Below, piece after piece: positions 7,686-19,934 of a DNA stretch of 64,000 nucleotides. Every line of letters starts with the position of its first letter. Within the stretch, counting starts at the first letter, position 1. The stretch comes from Teichococcus coralli. Its GTDB lineage: Bacteria > Pseudomonadota > Alphaproteobacteria > Acetobacterales > Acetobacteraceae. The notes beneath the pieces are model-generated. The model was not told the DNA's origin. It saw nothing but the letters and a program-made list of their open reading frames with translations, and did no database searches. A program made the position numbers and the translations under genes. The DNA lies in the NCBI RefSeq assembly GCF_009829925.1, contig NZ_SNVJ01000003.1, positions 62,001 to 126,000 on the forward strand, read 5' to 3'.

Positions 7686-9373
7686 GCGCCCCTCCCCTGC
7701 CGCTCATGCGGCTCGCGGTCGGTGTGGTGCGGTCCTTCGGCCTCGGGATGGTAGAGGTAGGGCCCCTCGTCCACCACCGGCATGGGCTCGAAGTTGTGCC
7801 GCGGCGGCGGCGAGCGGGTGCGCCATTCCAGGCCGGTCGCGGCCCAGGGGTCGTCGGTGGCGCGCGCGCCGCGGAACAGCGAGAGCGTGAGGTAACCCAT
7901 CGGCAGGAGATAGGCTGCCGCCAGCAGCACCGCGCCGGAGGAAGCCATGACATGCCAGATCTGGAACTCCGGCGGATAGGCCCCGTAGCGGCGCGGCATG
8001 CCGGCATAGCCCATGATGAACATGGGAAAGAAGGTGAAGACGAAGCCGAAGAACATCAGCACGGCGGCGAAGCGCGCCCAGCCCTCGGGGTAGAGGCGCC
8101 CGGTGATCTTCGGCCACCAGAAGGACAGCCCGCCATAGAGCGCCGTCACCGCGCCGCCCACCATGATGAAGTGGAAATGGGCGACGACGAAATAGGTATC
8201 GGTGACGTGGATGTCGATCGGAACGGAGGCGAGGAACAGCCCGGTCAGCCCGCCCAGCGTGAACAGCCCGATGAAGCCGAGCGCGTAGAGCATCGGCGCC
8301 TCGAAGGTGATTTGTCCGCGATAGAGGGTGAAGCTCCAGTTGAACACCTTGATCGCCGAGGGCACGGCGATGACAAAGGAGAGGAAGGAGAAGATCAGGC
8401 TGGCGAAAAGCGACTGCCCGGAGACGAACATGTGGTGGCCCCAGACCAGGAAGCCGATCACCGCGATGCAGAGGATGGCGTAGATCATGAAGGTGTAGCC
8501 GAAGATCCGCCGCCGCGCGAAGCAGGTGACGATCTCGCTGATCACGCCGAAGGAAGGCAGGATCATGATGTAGACGGCGGGATGGCTGTAGAACCAGAAC
8601 AGGTGCTGGAACAGCAGCGGGTCGCCGCCATGGGCCGGGTCGAAGACCGGCAGGCCGAAGCCGCGCTCGGCGACGATCAGCAGCAGCGAGGCCGTCAGCA
8701 CCGGCGTCGCCAGCACGATGACGATGGACGTGGCGTAGAGCGCCCAGACCAGCAGCGGCATGCGGAACCAGTGCATGCCCGGCGCGCGCAGCAGGTGCAC
8801 GGTGGCGATGAAGTTCACCCCGGTCATGATGGAGGAGAAGCCCACCAGCACCACAGCCAGCGCCGCCAGCAGCACGTAGCCGTTGGAGAACATGGTGGAA
8901 AAGGGCGTGTAGAAGGTCCAGCCCGTGTCAACGCCGCCCAGCAGCAGCGAGAACAGCAGCAGCAGGCCCGCGCCGTTGAACAGGTACCAGCTTGAGAGGT
9001 TGAGGCGCGGAAAGGCGACGTCGCGCGCGCCGATCATCAGCGGCAGCAGGAAGTTGCCGAGCGTGTTGGGGATGGACGGCACCAGGAAGAACCACACCAT
9101 CACCGTGCCGTGCAGGGTGAACATGCGGTTGTACTCGTCCGCCGTCATCAGGTCCTGCGCGGGGGTGAACAGTTCCAGCCGGATCATCACCGCCGCGAAG
9201 CCGCCGATGATGAAGAAGGCCAGCAGGGATGCCATGTAGAGCAGGGCGATCCGCTTGTGGTCGGTGGTGGTGAACCAGGAGAGGATGCCCTGCTCGGAGG
9301 TCAGGTAGTTGTCCTGCCACGGCTCGGCCGGCGCCTCGGCGGGGCGGACGCGCTGGGCGGCGAGGTCGCTCAT
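7682..9373 (-). CDS. coxA: Cytochrome c oxidase subunit I, A2-type
   Basis: The 563-residue catalytic subunit of a haem-copper oxidase, with twelve helices. Low-spin haem ligand His is in FTLHGT (H88). The CuB site is H264, H313 and H314 (WGHHMF), and the haem ligands are at HFHF (H399, H401). Helix VI reads FYSHPAVY instead of the GHPEVY of A1 enzymes: the glutamate is absent and a Tyr-Ser pair precedes the histidine, which is the hallmark of A2-type oxidases such as the Rhodothermus caa3. The C-terminus has a proline- and histidine-rich extension of about 45 residues. It receives electrons through coxB and reduces O2 with proton pumping. The start at 9373 overlaps coxB. Confidence 0.95.
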   Translation of the reverse strand: MSDLAAQRVRPAEAPAEPWQDNYLTSEQGILSWFTTTDHKRIALLYMASLLAFFIIGGFAAVMIRLELFTPAQDLMTADEYNRMFTLHGTVMVWFFLVPSIPNTLGNFLLPLMIGARDVAFPRLNLSSWYLFNGAGLLLLFSLLLGGVDTGWTFYTPFSTMFSNGYVLLAALAVVLVGFSSIMTGVNFIATVHLLRAPGMHWFRMPLLVWALYATSIVIVLATPVLTASLLLIVAERGFGLPVFDPAHGGDPLLFQHLFWFYSHPAVYIMILPSFGVISEIVTCFARRRIFGYTFMIYAILCIAVIGFLVWGHHMFVSGQSLFASLIFSFLSFVIAVPSAIKVFNWSFTLYRGQITFEAPMLYALGFIGLFTLGGLTGLFLASVPIDIHVTDTYFVVAHFHFIMVGGAVTALYGGLSFWWPKITGRLYPEGWARFAAVLMFFGFVFTFFPMFIMGYAGMPRRYGAYPPEFQIWHVMASSGAVLLAAAYLLPMGYLTLSLFRGARATDDPWAATGLEWRTRSPPPRHNFEPMPVVDEGPYLYHPEAEGPHHTDREPHERQGRGA

Positions 9374-10311
9374 GAGCCGCCCTCCCGCCGCAGGGACATG
9401 AGGTAGGCCAGGATCTTCTGCAACTCGTCCTCCCTCAGGATGCCCGCGAAGGTCGGCATGATCGGCGCGTAGCCGGCGGCGATGTCGCGCCGCGGCTGCA
9501 GGATGGAGTCCCGCAGATAGGCCTCGTCGGCCCGCACGGTGCGGCCGTCCGCCAGGTTCACCAGGCGGCCGTAGAGCCCGGCAAGGCTCGGCGCGTGCAC
9601 CGGCGAGGCCGGGGCATGGCAGCCGGAGCAGCCGACGGTGCGGAACAGCGCCTCGCCCTCCTTGGACTGGTCGTCCTCCTGCGGCTGGGCGGCGCGCCAG
9701 CGGGCGTAGTCCTCCGGCTTCATCACCACCACCTTGCCGCCCATGCGCGAATGCAGCGTTCCGCAGTATTCCGCGCAGAAGAGCGAGAACTCGCCTTCCT
9801 CGGTCGGCGTGAAGCTGAGCTGCGTGATGCGGCCGGGCAGCACGTCCTGCTTTTCCCGGAAGGCGGGCACGAAGAAGCTGTGGATGACATCCTGCGACTG
9901 CATCAGCAGCCGCACCGGCTCGCCGGCCGGCAGGTGCAGCGTGTTGATCTCGCGTGCGCCGTCGGGGTGGCGCGCCTTCCACATCCACTGCCGCGCCTCG
10001 ATATGGATCTCCAGCGCATCGGCCTGCGGCTTCTCGGCCGTCAGCACCGTGATGCTCGCCCAGCCGAACAGGAAGAGCGCCAGAAACAGCGTCCCGGCCG
10101 TCCAGCCGACCTCCACCTCCTTCTGGATGAACTCCGGCAACTGTCCGCGCTGCGCGTTGGAGCCGCGCCGGTAGCGGATGGAGAAGCCCAGGATCAGGCC
10201 GCCGACCAGCAGCACAATGGCCGTGCTGATCAGCAGCAGGGCGATGACGATGACGTCCACCCGCGCGGCGGCGGCGGAGGCCTCGGGCGGCCAGAAGGTC
10301 ACGCCACTCAT
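9370..10311 (-). CDS. coxB: Cytochrome c oxidase subunit II with C-terminal cytochrome c domain
   Basis: A 313-residue protein. Two N-terminal helices (about 18-43 and 70-90) precede a periplasmic cupredoxin domain carrying CuA (H144, then C179, E181, C183, H187, M190 in CAEYCGTLHSRM). A fused cytochrome c domain with CSGCH (228-232) follows, with a distal methionine probably in PIMPTF. This caa3-type layout lets the enzyme take electrons directly from a membrane donor such as ACIII. The start at 10311 overlaps the sco stop by ATGA. It lies immediately before coxA. Confidence 0.94.
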   Translation of the reverse strand: MSGVTFWPPEASAAAARVDVIVIALLLISTAIVLLVGGLILGFSIRYRRGSNAQRGQLPEFIQKEVEVGWTAGTLFLALFLFGWASITVLTAEKPQADALEIHIEARQWMWKARHPDGAREINTLHLPAGEPVRLLMQSQDVIHSFFVPAFREKQDVLPGRITQLSFTPTEEGEFSLFCAEYCGTLHSRMGGKVVVMKPEDYARWRAAQPQEDDQSKEGEALFRTVGCSGCHAPASPVHAPSLAGLYGRLVNLADGRTVRADEAYLRDSILQPRRDIAAGYAPIMPTFAGILREDELQKILAYLMSLRREGGS

Positions 10312-11087
10312 GCCCGCCGCTCCCGCCAGAAGGCCCAGGCCAGGAAGCTGCCGAGCAGCAGCACGGTGACGGTGGTGCCGATGGTCAGCACGCGTTCCAC
10401 CCAGGCATTGTAGATCCCCCGCGCGGCATCGAAGCCGTAGCAGAACAGGCGCAACTGCTCGCCGAGGCTGCCGACCCGCCCCTGCCCCGCCTCCACCAGC
10501 GCCAGCCGCAAGGTCGGGGGATCGATCTCCAGCCCGCTCAGCACGCGGGAGACCGCGCCGTCGGCGGTCAGCACGAGCAGCCCGAGCGGGTGCGCGTAGC
10601 TGTCGGTCTCGGCGTCGTAATGCGCGGTGTAGCCGAGCGCCGTCTCGGTCCGCTGGATTCCCTCGGCGTCGGCGACGAGGAAGCGCACCGCCTCCGCCGG
10701 CGCCTGCGGGAAATGCGCGGCCTTCATCGCCGCCGCCGCGGCGGGGCCGTCCTTCGGGTCGATCCCCAGGGCGAGAAAGGTGTAGTCCGAGCCTGCCCGC
10801 AGCTTCACCTTCTCCAGCGCCGCCGAGGCCAGGCCGAGCTCGGTGCCGCAGAGCACCGTGCAGGTGTAGTCGGCGAGCACCAGCACGGCCGGCCGCCGGC
10901 CCTGCGCCTGGGCCGGAGTGGTGGCTTGGCCCGCCGCGTCCCGCAGCGCGAGGCCGGGCGGCAGCCGTGCCCCGGGCGGCGGCGCCAGCGTCACCTCCGA
11001 AAGGCTCGCCTGCGTCAGCGCCGCCCGCGCGGAGCCGGCGGCAAGGCTGGCGAGCAGCGCCAGGGCAAGCAGCCGGACCCGCCTCAT
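10308..11087 (-). CDS. SCO1/SenC-family copper chaperone for oxidase assembly
   Basis: A 259-residue protein with a signal peptide (about 1-22) and a thioredoxin-like domain. The copper-binding CxxxC is CTVLC and the third ligand is the histidine in SYAHPLGLLVL. A C-terminal helix (about 233-253) anchors it. SCO proteins deliver copper to, or reduce, the CuA centre of subunit II, and this gene lies directly upstream of coxB with a 4-bp overlap. The C-terminal anchor rather than an N-terminal one is typical of SCO genes next to ACIII in my recollection. Confidence 0.88.
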   Translation of the reverse strand: MRRVRLLALALLASLAAGSARAALTQASLSEVTLAPPPGARLPPGLALRDAAGQATTPAQAQGRRPAVLVLADYTCTVLCGTELGLASAALEKVKLRAGSDYTFLALGIDPKDGPAAAAAMKAAHFPQAPAEAVRFLVADAEGIQRTETALGYTAHYDAETDSYAHPLGLLVLTADGAVSRVLSGLEIDPPTLRLALVEAGQGRVGSLGEQLRLFCYGFDAARGIYNAWVERVLTIGTTVTVLLLGSFLAWAFWRERRA

Positions 11088-11470
11088 CGGACCGCCTCCG
11101 GACGCACGGGCAGCGGGGCGGCGGGCGGCGCTTGCAGGGGCGCATAGGCCTGTGCGCCGCGGCGGGCGATGGTCTCCATCGCCTGCTCGATGGAGAGGCG
11201 CAGGGTGCCGTCCGGCTGCGGCCCGCCCTCCAGCTCGGCCCGCTGCGCCGCGCGGAAGGTGGCGAGACTGGCGGCAGGATTGGCTTCCAGCCGCGGCTGC
11301 GGGAATTGCCGCGGCGGCTCGTAGGTCATCGGGGCCTGCGTCCAGCGGTAGAGGGCGTAGAGGCCGCCCATGGCGAGAACGAGGAAGGCGGCCGCTCCCA
11401 GCCCGACGCCCAGGATGAGCCAGGAGCGCAGGTCGATGCGGGAGCGGCGTTCGGTGAGTTTGTTCGGCAT
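11084..11470 (-). CDS. Small membrane protein of the ACIII-oxidase operon, unknown function
   Basis: A 128-residue protein with one predicted membrane helix (about 18-41) and a proline-rich soluble tail. The tail ends in a short ordered-looking stretch, LRLSIEQAMETIARRG. I recall small proteins with a similar ending (rxPIexAMeLiaerG) beside ACIII and cox genes in other phyla, but this was not checked. It sits four bases after actF, the only junction in the operon that does not overlap, and its stop overlaps the sco start. It may link ACIII and oxidase or help assembly; this is inference from position only. Confidence 0.75.
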   Translation of the reverse strand: MPNKLTERRSRIDLRSWLILGVGLGAAAFLVLAMGGLYALYRWTQAPMTYEPPRQFPQPRLEANPAASLATFRAAQRAELEGGPQPDGTLRLSIEQAMETIARRGAQAYAPLQAPPAAPLPVRPEAVR

Positions 11471-11474
11471 GGCG

Positions 11475-12548
11475 TCAGGACCCGGCGGCCGTGGTGCGGA
11501 CCAGGCGCCCGGCGATCAGGCCGTAGGCCAGGCCGAACCACAGCCCGCCCACCGCCAGAACCGCCAGGGCGGCGACCGGCAGCGCCCAGAAGCCGGCGCC
11601 GGGTGCCACCAGCCAGGCCTGGTGCAGCAGGATGCCGGCCAGCAGCCAGGGAGCGAGTTGCGCCAGCGCCGCCGGGCTGCCGCGCTGGGCGGTGGGCAGC
11701 AGCATGACCAGGGGCAGCAGGGTGGAAAGCAGCAACGAGAGCAGCTCGACGGCGAGCCAGCCCCAGTGCTGCCGCAGCACGTACCACGCCACCTTCTCCG
11801 GCAGGTCCCCGTACCAGATGACGAGATACTGGCTGAAGCCGAGATAGAGCGAGCCCAGCACCGTTGCCAGCAGCATCCCGCCGACATCCGGCGCCGCTTC
11901 GGCCGGCGCCGGGCGCAGCAGCACCGCCCAGGCGAGACACGCCATCAGCTGCAAAACCAGCGAGGCCATCCCGAAGGAGGTCGAGTGGAAATGCGGCTCC
12001 AGCGACTGCACCCAGTCGAAGCCGAGCAGCGTGGTGGCGGCCATGTGGAAGACCAGCCCCAGGGCCGCCACCATCCGCCGCACCCCGCCGGGCCGCAACC
12101 CCACGAGCAGCAGGGCGAGCACCGACCAGACCAGCAGCGCCACCACCCCGCGCAGCGTGGCGCCCGGCAGGTTCAGATAGAGCTGCGCCACCACGTCCCG
12201 CTCGGGGTGGCCAGGCTCACCAGCCCAGGGGTAGAGCCTGCCCACGCCGACGACGAGCGGCAGGATCAGCAGCAGGAACAGCGGCAGGCTCGCGGCCGCG
12301 GGAGCCAGGGCGGGCCAGAGCGCGCGTCCCCACCGGCCGCCGGTCAGCGCATGTGCCGCCAGCAGCGCCAGCGCGCCGAGCGCGATGCCGAGCCAGAACA
12401 GCAGGCCGATCAGCCAGCCCGCCGCCAGGATCTCACGCGCCTGCGGCAGCACCAGCAGCGCCGCCAGCAGCAGCGCCGTGCCGCCCGCGCCCCACAGAAG
12501 GGCAAGCCGTACCCACCCGGACCGGGCGCTCAGCGCCTCGGGGCTCAT
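11475..12548 (-). CDS. actF: Alternative Complex III membrane subunit ActF
   Basis: A 357-residue protein with about ten membrane helices. HMAATTLLGFDWVQSLEPHF is the conserved segment of ActF, and SQYLVIWYGDLPEKVAWY follows in the middle of the protein. ActF resembles one half of ActC but lacks a recognised quinone site; it forms part of the ACIII membrane core. The start at 12548 overlaps the actE stop (ATGA). The upstream extension of the open frame overlaps actE and is discarded. Confidence 0.9.
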   Translation of the reverse strand: MSPEALSARSGWVRLALLWGAGGTALLLAALLVLPQAREILAAGWLIGLLFWLGIALGALALLAAHALTGGRWGRALWPALAPAAASLPLFLLLILPLVVGVGRLYPWAGEPGHPERDVVAQLYLNLPGATLRGVVALLVWSVLALLLVGLRPGGVRRMVAALGLVFHMAATTLLGFDWVQSLEPHFHSTSFGMASLVLQLMACLAWAVLLRPAPAEAAPDVGGMLLATVLGSLYLGFSQYLVIWYGDLPEKVAWYVLRQHWGWLAVELLSLLLSTLLPLVMLLPTAQRGSPAALAQLAPWLLAGILLHQAWLVAPGAGFWALPVAALAVLAVGGLWFGLAYGLIAGRLVRTTAAGS

Positions 12549-13057
12549 GGGTTGCCCTCCCCCGCCTGCGCCAGTGCCGGCGCCCGCGTGAGCTGCAGCG
12601 CGCGGATATAGGCCACGATGGCCCAGCGGTCCTCCGGCGCGACGCGGCCGCCATAGCCGTACATGACGCCGTAGCCGTTGGTGATGACGTCGAAGAAGTG
12701 CGCCGCCGGCGCGGCGCGCAGGCGCTGCGTGTGATAGCTCGGCGGCTTCGGGAAGCCGCGCCGCACGATCATGCCGTCGCCCAGGCCGGCGGTGCCGTGG
12801 CAGGGCGTGCAGTAGATCTCGTACTGTGCCTTGCCCCGCGCCAGGAGTTCCGGCGTGGCGGGCGGCGGGCTGGCGGCGGCGGCCTCCCGCGCCAGGTCGC
12901 CCTGCGCCACCACCCCCTCGGGAAGCGGCTGCGCCTCGCTGCCGTTCGGCCAAAGGCTGGTGCGCTCATAGGTGTTCAGCTTGCGCTGCTGCTTCATGTC
13001 CAGCTTGCAGCCGGCGAGCGCGAGCAGGGTGGCCGCGCAGGCCAGGATGCGCCTCAT
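12545..13057 (-). CDS. actE: Alternative Complex III mono-haem cytochrome c subunit ActE
   Basis: A 170-residue lipoprotein: MRRILACAATLLALAGC gives a lipobox cysteine at 17. One haem site, CTPCH, follows (QYEIYCTPCHGTAGLGDG), with a late methionine (GVMYGYGGRV) as likely axial ligand. It resembles ActE, which passes electrons from the ActA/ActB side of ACIII to the oxidase. The ATG at 13057 overlaps the actD stop. Confidence 0.92.
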   Translation of the reverse strand: MRRILACAATLLALAGCKLDMKQQRKLNTYERTSLWPNGSEAQPLPEGVVAQGDLAREAAAASPPPATPELLARGKAQYEIYCTPCHGTAGLGDGMIVRRGFPKPPSYHTQRLRAAPAAHFFDVITNGYGVMYGYGGRVAPEDRWAIVAYIRALQLTRAPALAQAGEGNP

Positions 13058-13572
13058 CGCGCCACCTCCCGCACCGCCACCGGCCCGAGCCCGTCCAGCA
13101 GCAGCGCGAGGCGCTCCGCGTCCACCTTCGGGTCCTGCACGGCGAGAAAGAAGGCGTCCTGGCTGGCACGCTCGAAGTCGCGCGCGGCGAACAGCGGGTG
13201 ATGCAGCCGCGGCAGGCCGCTCAGGGCGAAGAAGGCGATGAAGCCGGCCAGCGCCGCCGCCAGCACGGCCGCCTCGAAGCAGAGCACCATGAAGGTGGGC
13301 CAGCTGTTCAGCGGCCGGCCGCCGAGGTTGAGCGGATAGTCGATCACCGCGCTGTACCAGCACATGGCGAAGGTCAGCACCGCCGCCGCCGCGCCGGCGG
13401 CCAGCATGATGGGGCGGATGCGCGCGGGCGGCAGGCCGAGCGCCTCCACCAGTTCGGGGACGGCGAAGGGCGTGTGCGCGTCCAGCCCCTTCCAGCCGGC
13501 ATCGCGGGCGCGGCGCGCCGCGGTGATGAGGGTCTCCGGGTCGCGGAACTCCGCCAGCAGCAGCGCGGTCAT
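13054..13572 (-). CDS. actD: Alternative Complex III subunit ActD (DUF3341)
   Basis: A 172-residue protein with the DUF3341 layout. A small soluble N-terminal domain (LLAEFRDPETLITAARRARD, then DAHTPFAVPELVEALGL) precedes two membrane helices (about 55-76 and 100-122) and the conserved FEAAVLAAALAGFIAFFAL segment. In ACIII structures this subunit packs against ActC. The start at 13572 and the stop both overlap the neighbouring genes by ATGA. The very long open frame in this register upstream is a shadow of actC. Confidence 0.9.
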   Translation of the reverse strand: MTALLLAEFRDPETLITAARRARDAGWKGLDAHTPFAVPELVEALGLPPARIRPIMLAAGAAAAVLTFAMCWYSAVIDYPLNLGGRPLNSWPTFMVLCFEAAVLAAALAGFIAFFALSGLPRLHHPLFAARDFERASQDAFFLAVQDPKVDAERLALLLDGLGPVAVREVAR

Positions 13573-14923
13573 GATCCCTTCCTCCGCTCCCGCAGCAGCT
13601 TGCCGAGGTCGTGCATCGCCACCGCAGGCAGCAGGCGGGCGAAGCAGAGGAACATCATGGCGAAGAAGCCGAGCGAGCCGGCCAGCACCAGCCAGTCGAA
13701 CACGCTTGGCCAGAACACCGACCACATCGAGGGCAGGTGCCCGTGCGACAGCGTGTTCCAGATGATCAGGATGCGCTCCAGCCACATCCCGACGTTCAGC
13801 ACGACGGCGACGCCCACCACCGCGAGGATGTTGCGCCGTGCCTGGGGGATCCACATCAGCTGCGGGACCAGCAGGTTGCAGGCCAGCATCGCGACGTAGA
13901 GCGGCGTGTATTCCCCGTCGAACAGCTTGTGGAGATGCACCAGCTCCGCGCGGCTGCCGAGCGACCATGCGAAGAACCACTCGGTGGCGTAGGAGAGGCC
14001 CATGCCGAGCGAGCAGGCCAGCACGATCTTGCCCATCACCTCGAAATGGCGCGGCGTGATGATGGCCTGCAGCCCGAGGCCGAGCCGCACCAGCGCGGTC
14101 AGCACGATCACCATGCCGAAGCCGGAGAACAGCGCGCCGACGACGAAGTAGGGCGGGTAGATCGTCTCCTGCCATCCCGGCATCAGGCTGGCGGAGAAGT
14201 CCATCGCCGCCACGCTGTGCACGGAGACGACGAGCGGCAGCGCCATCACCGCCAGCGCGCGATAGACGGCATCGTGCAACTGCCAGTGCCGCGCCGAGCC
14301 GCGCCAGCCCATCGCCAGCACGCCGTAGGCCACCTGGCCCGTGCGGGTCTGCGCCCGGTCCCGCAGCGTCGCCATGTCCGGGATCAGGCCGAGATACCAG
14401 AACAGCAGCGAGAAGATCAGGTAGCTGACGATGGCGGCGAAGTCCCACACCAGCGCGCTGCGCCACTGCGGCCAGAGCCCCATCACGTTCGGATAGGGCG
14501 CCAGCCAGTAGGCGTATTCCGGCCGGCCGAGATGCAGGATGGGGAACAGCCCGGCGATGGAGACGGCGAAGATCGTCATCACCTCGGCGAAGCGATTGAT
14601 CGCCGCGCGCCAGGGCTGGCGCGTCAGCAGCAGCGCCGCCGAGATGAAGGTGCCGGCATTGCCGATGCCGATCCACCAGACGTAGTTGGCGATCGGGAAG
14701 CCCCAGACCACGGCGGTGTTGTTGCCGAAGATGCCGAGCCCGCGCAGGAACAGCCAGGCGATGCAGCCCGCCAGCATCAGCGTCATCGCCAGCGTCACGC
14801 CGAAGGCCGCGTACCAGCGCCAGCCGACGTTGCGGCGCATCAGCGCGTCCGCGACCAGGCCGACCAGCGCGCCGTAGCTCGTGCCGCGCGGAAGCAGCCC
14901 TTCCGTGCCTCCCCCGCCGCCGC

Positions 14924-14927
<4 letters not shown>
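13569..14927 (-). CDS. actC: Alternative Complex III quinol-oxidising membrane subunit ActC (NrfD family)
   Basis: A 452-residue NrfD-family protein with about ten helices. WGFPIANYVWWIGIGNAGTF, the PILHLGRPEYAYWLAPYP loop and SVHSVAAMDFSASLMPGW are typical; the last of these includes the conserved histidine-aspartate region by the menaquinol/ubiquinol pocket. It oxidises quinol and hands electrons to the ActB iron-sulfur clusters. The ATG at 14927 overlaps the actB stop. Confidence 0.93.
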
Positions 14928-17739
<2,812 letters not shown>

Positions 17740-17743
<4 letters not shown>

Positions 17744-18396
17744 CGGTGGCACCGCGAGCAGTCCGTCAGGTTCTTGGTTTCGATCAGGTAGTGCTGGATC
17801 AGCTTGCGGCCACGCTCCTCCTGGTCCGCCGGCGGCGTCCAGGTCATGTCGAAGATCTTGTCCTCCGGCCGCAGGAACTGCGCCGGGTCGCGGTGGCAGT
17901 CGAGGCACCACTGCATGGTGAGCGGCTTGTCCTGCCAGACCTGCTGCATGGTGTGCACGGGGCCGTGGCAGGTGCTGCAGCCGACGCCGTTCCTCACATG
18001 GACGCTGTGGTCGAAATAAACGAAGTCGGGCACCTGGTTGACGCGCTGCCAGGGGATCGGCTTGCCCTCGCCCAGGCTGCGGCGCACCGGCGCCAGCATC
18101 TCCGCATTGGTCCAGAGCTGCGAGTGGCAGGTCATGCAGGTGTGCGTCGGCGGCAGGCCGGCGAAAGAGGATTTCTCCACCGCGTCGTGGCAGTAGCGGC
18201 AGTCCAGCCCGAGCCCCCCGACATGATGGGCGTGGCTGAACTGCACGGGCTGCTCGACCACCCGGTTCTGCGACGTGGAATAGGCGGTGTAGGGCCGCAC
18301 CAGCAGCACGGTGGCGATCACCAGCGCGAACACGGCGGCACCGGCCAGCGCCGCCCGCAGGATGGTGTCAGCACTGGGGGGGAAATGCTGGGCCAT
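17740..18396 (-). CDS. actA: Alternative Complex III penta-haem cytochrome c subunit ActA
   Basis: A 218-residue protein with an N-terminal membrane anchor (about 13-34) and five CxxCH haem sites: C66-H70, C87-H91, C140-H144, C164-H168 and C213-H217. Five haems, this size and the position just before the iron-sulfur subunit identify ActA of ACIII. It distributes electrons toward ActE and the oxidase on the periplasmic side. It is the first gene of a 12-gene operon reaching 6673. The promoter should lie in 18397-18600; no clear -35/-10 pair was found. Confidence 0.94.
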
Positions 18397-18607
18397 GCCA
18401 GCTCAGCCGCGTCGGGACGCCAGCGCGCAGCCACCGGCCTCGCGGCGGAGTTGTGCTTCCGTTGCAGCTCGCTGCCTCAAGACGCCGCCCCCCTTCTTCA
18501 TGCCCCCGCACCTGACGACCAAATCTTGGCCATCCGCCAGGGTTGCCCGGCTTGTGGATTCTTAATGTTTTGCCCAGGCCATGGGAGGGCTGGCCCGGGC
18601 CCCGAGC

Positions 18608-18668
18608 TCAGCCCCCCCCCCGGGCTCAACCCCCGGGCTCAACCCCCGGGCTCAGCCGGCCGGGCTCA
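18608..18668. repeat. Stop-codon-containing tandem repeat after the alcohol dehydrogenase, about 5 copies
   Basis: On the - strand the dehydrogenase TGA (18666-18668) is followed by TGA at 18652, 18639, 18626 and 18608. Each sits in a copy of GCCCGGGGGTTGA-like sequence of 13-14 bases; the last copy is stretched by a C10 run. Because the period is not a multiple of three, the added stops fall in all frames. Confidence 0.85.
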
Positions 18669-19877
18669 GCCGACCGGGCGCAGTTCCACCTTCACCCAGC
18701 CTGGCTTGCGCAGGTCGAACTGCTTGTAGGCTTCGATGACGTCGGCCATCGGTTCCTGCTGCGTGAGCACGACGGTTGGGTCCACCGTGCCGGCATCCAC
18801 CATCTCGACGAGGCGCGGAATGTAGGTGCGGTGGTTGCAGTTCCCCATGTTGATGGTGAGGTTCTTGTTCATCGCCGCGCCGATCGGGAAGAACTGGTCG
18901 GTCTGCGGATAGACGCCGATGATGCCGAGCGTGCCCGCCTTGGCCAGCGTCTGCACCGCCCAGATGCTGGCCTGCGAGGGGCCGTCGCCCGGCTTCCAGA
19001 GCTGGCCCTGCGGGCTGGCGTTCGGCGCGATCTTCGCGACCTGCTCGTCGAACTGCTTCGCCTGCTCCCCGCTCACCGCGGCAGGACCCTGCTTCGGCCG
19101 CTCGGCATCCACCCCCACCGCGTCGATGGCGCGGTCCGGCCCGATGCCGCGCGTCAGCTCCTTGATCGCCTCGACCGGGTCCTCCTCGTTGAAGTTGATG
19201 GCTTCGGCGCCAAGCTCGCGCGCCTTCTCCAGCCGGTCGGCATGGCCGTCCACGGCGAGCACGCGGTGCGCGCCGCGCTGGAAGGCGCTGAGCACGGCGA
19301 AAAGCCCGACCGGACCGCAGCCCCAGACCGCCACCACGTCGCCCGGCCCGACCTCCGCCAGCACGGCGCCGAAGTCGGCGGTCGGGTAGATGTCGGAGAG
19401 CAGGATCGCCTGGTCGTCCGAGACGTCGCGCGGCAGGCGGATGAGGTTGTGGTGGGCGAAGGGAATCCGCGCGTATTCCGCCTGCAGCCCGTCGAAGGGG
19501 CCGGTCGACCCGGGGCCGCCGAAGAAGGCGGTGCCGGCGGTCGGCCCGTTCGGGTTGGCGTCGTCGCACTGCGCCGTGTAGCCGGAGCGGCAATAGGAGC
19601 AGTTGCCGCAGCCGATGGTGGAGGGGATCACCACGCGGTCGCCGCGGCGCAGGTTGCGCACGCCGCGCCCGACTTCCTCGACGATGCCGACCCCCTCGTG
19701 GCCCAGGATCGTGCCGGGCCTCATGCCGGGAAGGGTGCCGCGGATCATGTGCAGGTCGGTGCCGCAGATCGCGCTCGCGGTGAGCCGGATGATGGCGTCG
19801 GTGGGCTGCTTCAGCTTCGGCGCCGGCACCGTGTCCAGCCGGATATCGCCGATGCCGTGGAAAACGACGGCTTTCAT
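18666..19877 (-). CDS. Zinc-dependent alcohol dehydrogenase, formaldehyde-dehydrogenase-like
   Basis: A 403-residue medium-chain dehydrogenase. Catalytic zinc residues are C38 (ICGTDLH) and H60-E61 (GHEG). The structural zinc is bound by C90, C93, C96 and C104. The NAD site is WGCGPVGLFA. A long insert (about 275-320) after AIDAVGVDAE matches the glutathione-independent formaldehyde dehydrogenase branch. It probably oxidises aldehydes or alcohols in the cytoplasm; the substrate is not fixed. The ATG at 19877 is preceded by AGGGAC. It is divergent from the cupin gene, with a hairpin between them. The 3' end has the tandem stop repeat. Confidence 0.85.
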   Translation of the reverse strand: MKAVVFHGIGDIRLDTVPAPKLKQPTDAIIRLTASAICGTDLHMIRGTLPGMRPGTILGHEGVGIVEEVGRGVRNLRRGDRVVIPSTIGCGNCSYCRSGYTAQCDDANPNGPTAGTAFFGGPGSTGPFDGLQAEYARIPFAHHNLIRLPRDVSDDQAILLSDIYPTADFGAVLAEVGPGDVVAVWGCGPVGLFAVLSAFQRGAHRVLAVDGHADRLEKARELGAEAINFNEEDPVEAIKELTRGIGPDRAIDAVGVDAERPKQGPAAVSGEQAKQFDEQVAKIAPNASPQGQLWKPGDGPSQASIWAVQTLAKAGTLGIIGVYPQTDQFFPIGAAMNKNLTINMGNCNHRTYIPRLVEMVDAGTVDPTVVLTQQEPMADVIEAYKQFDLRKPGWVKVELRPVG

Positions 19878-19934
19878 GCGGGGGGTCCCTGTTCTCTGGG
19901 CCGGCGGGCGCCGCGCGCCCCGGCCTTGCCTCAG

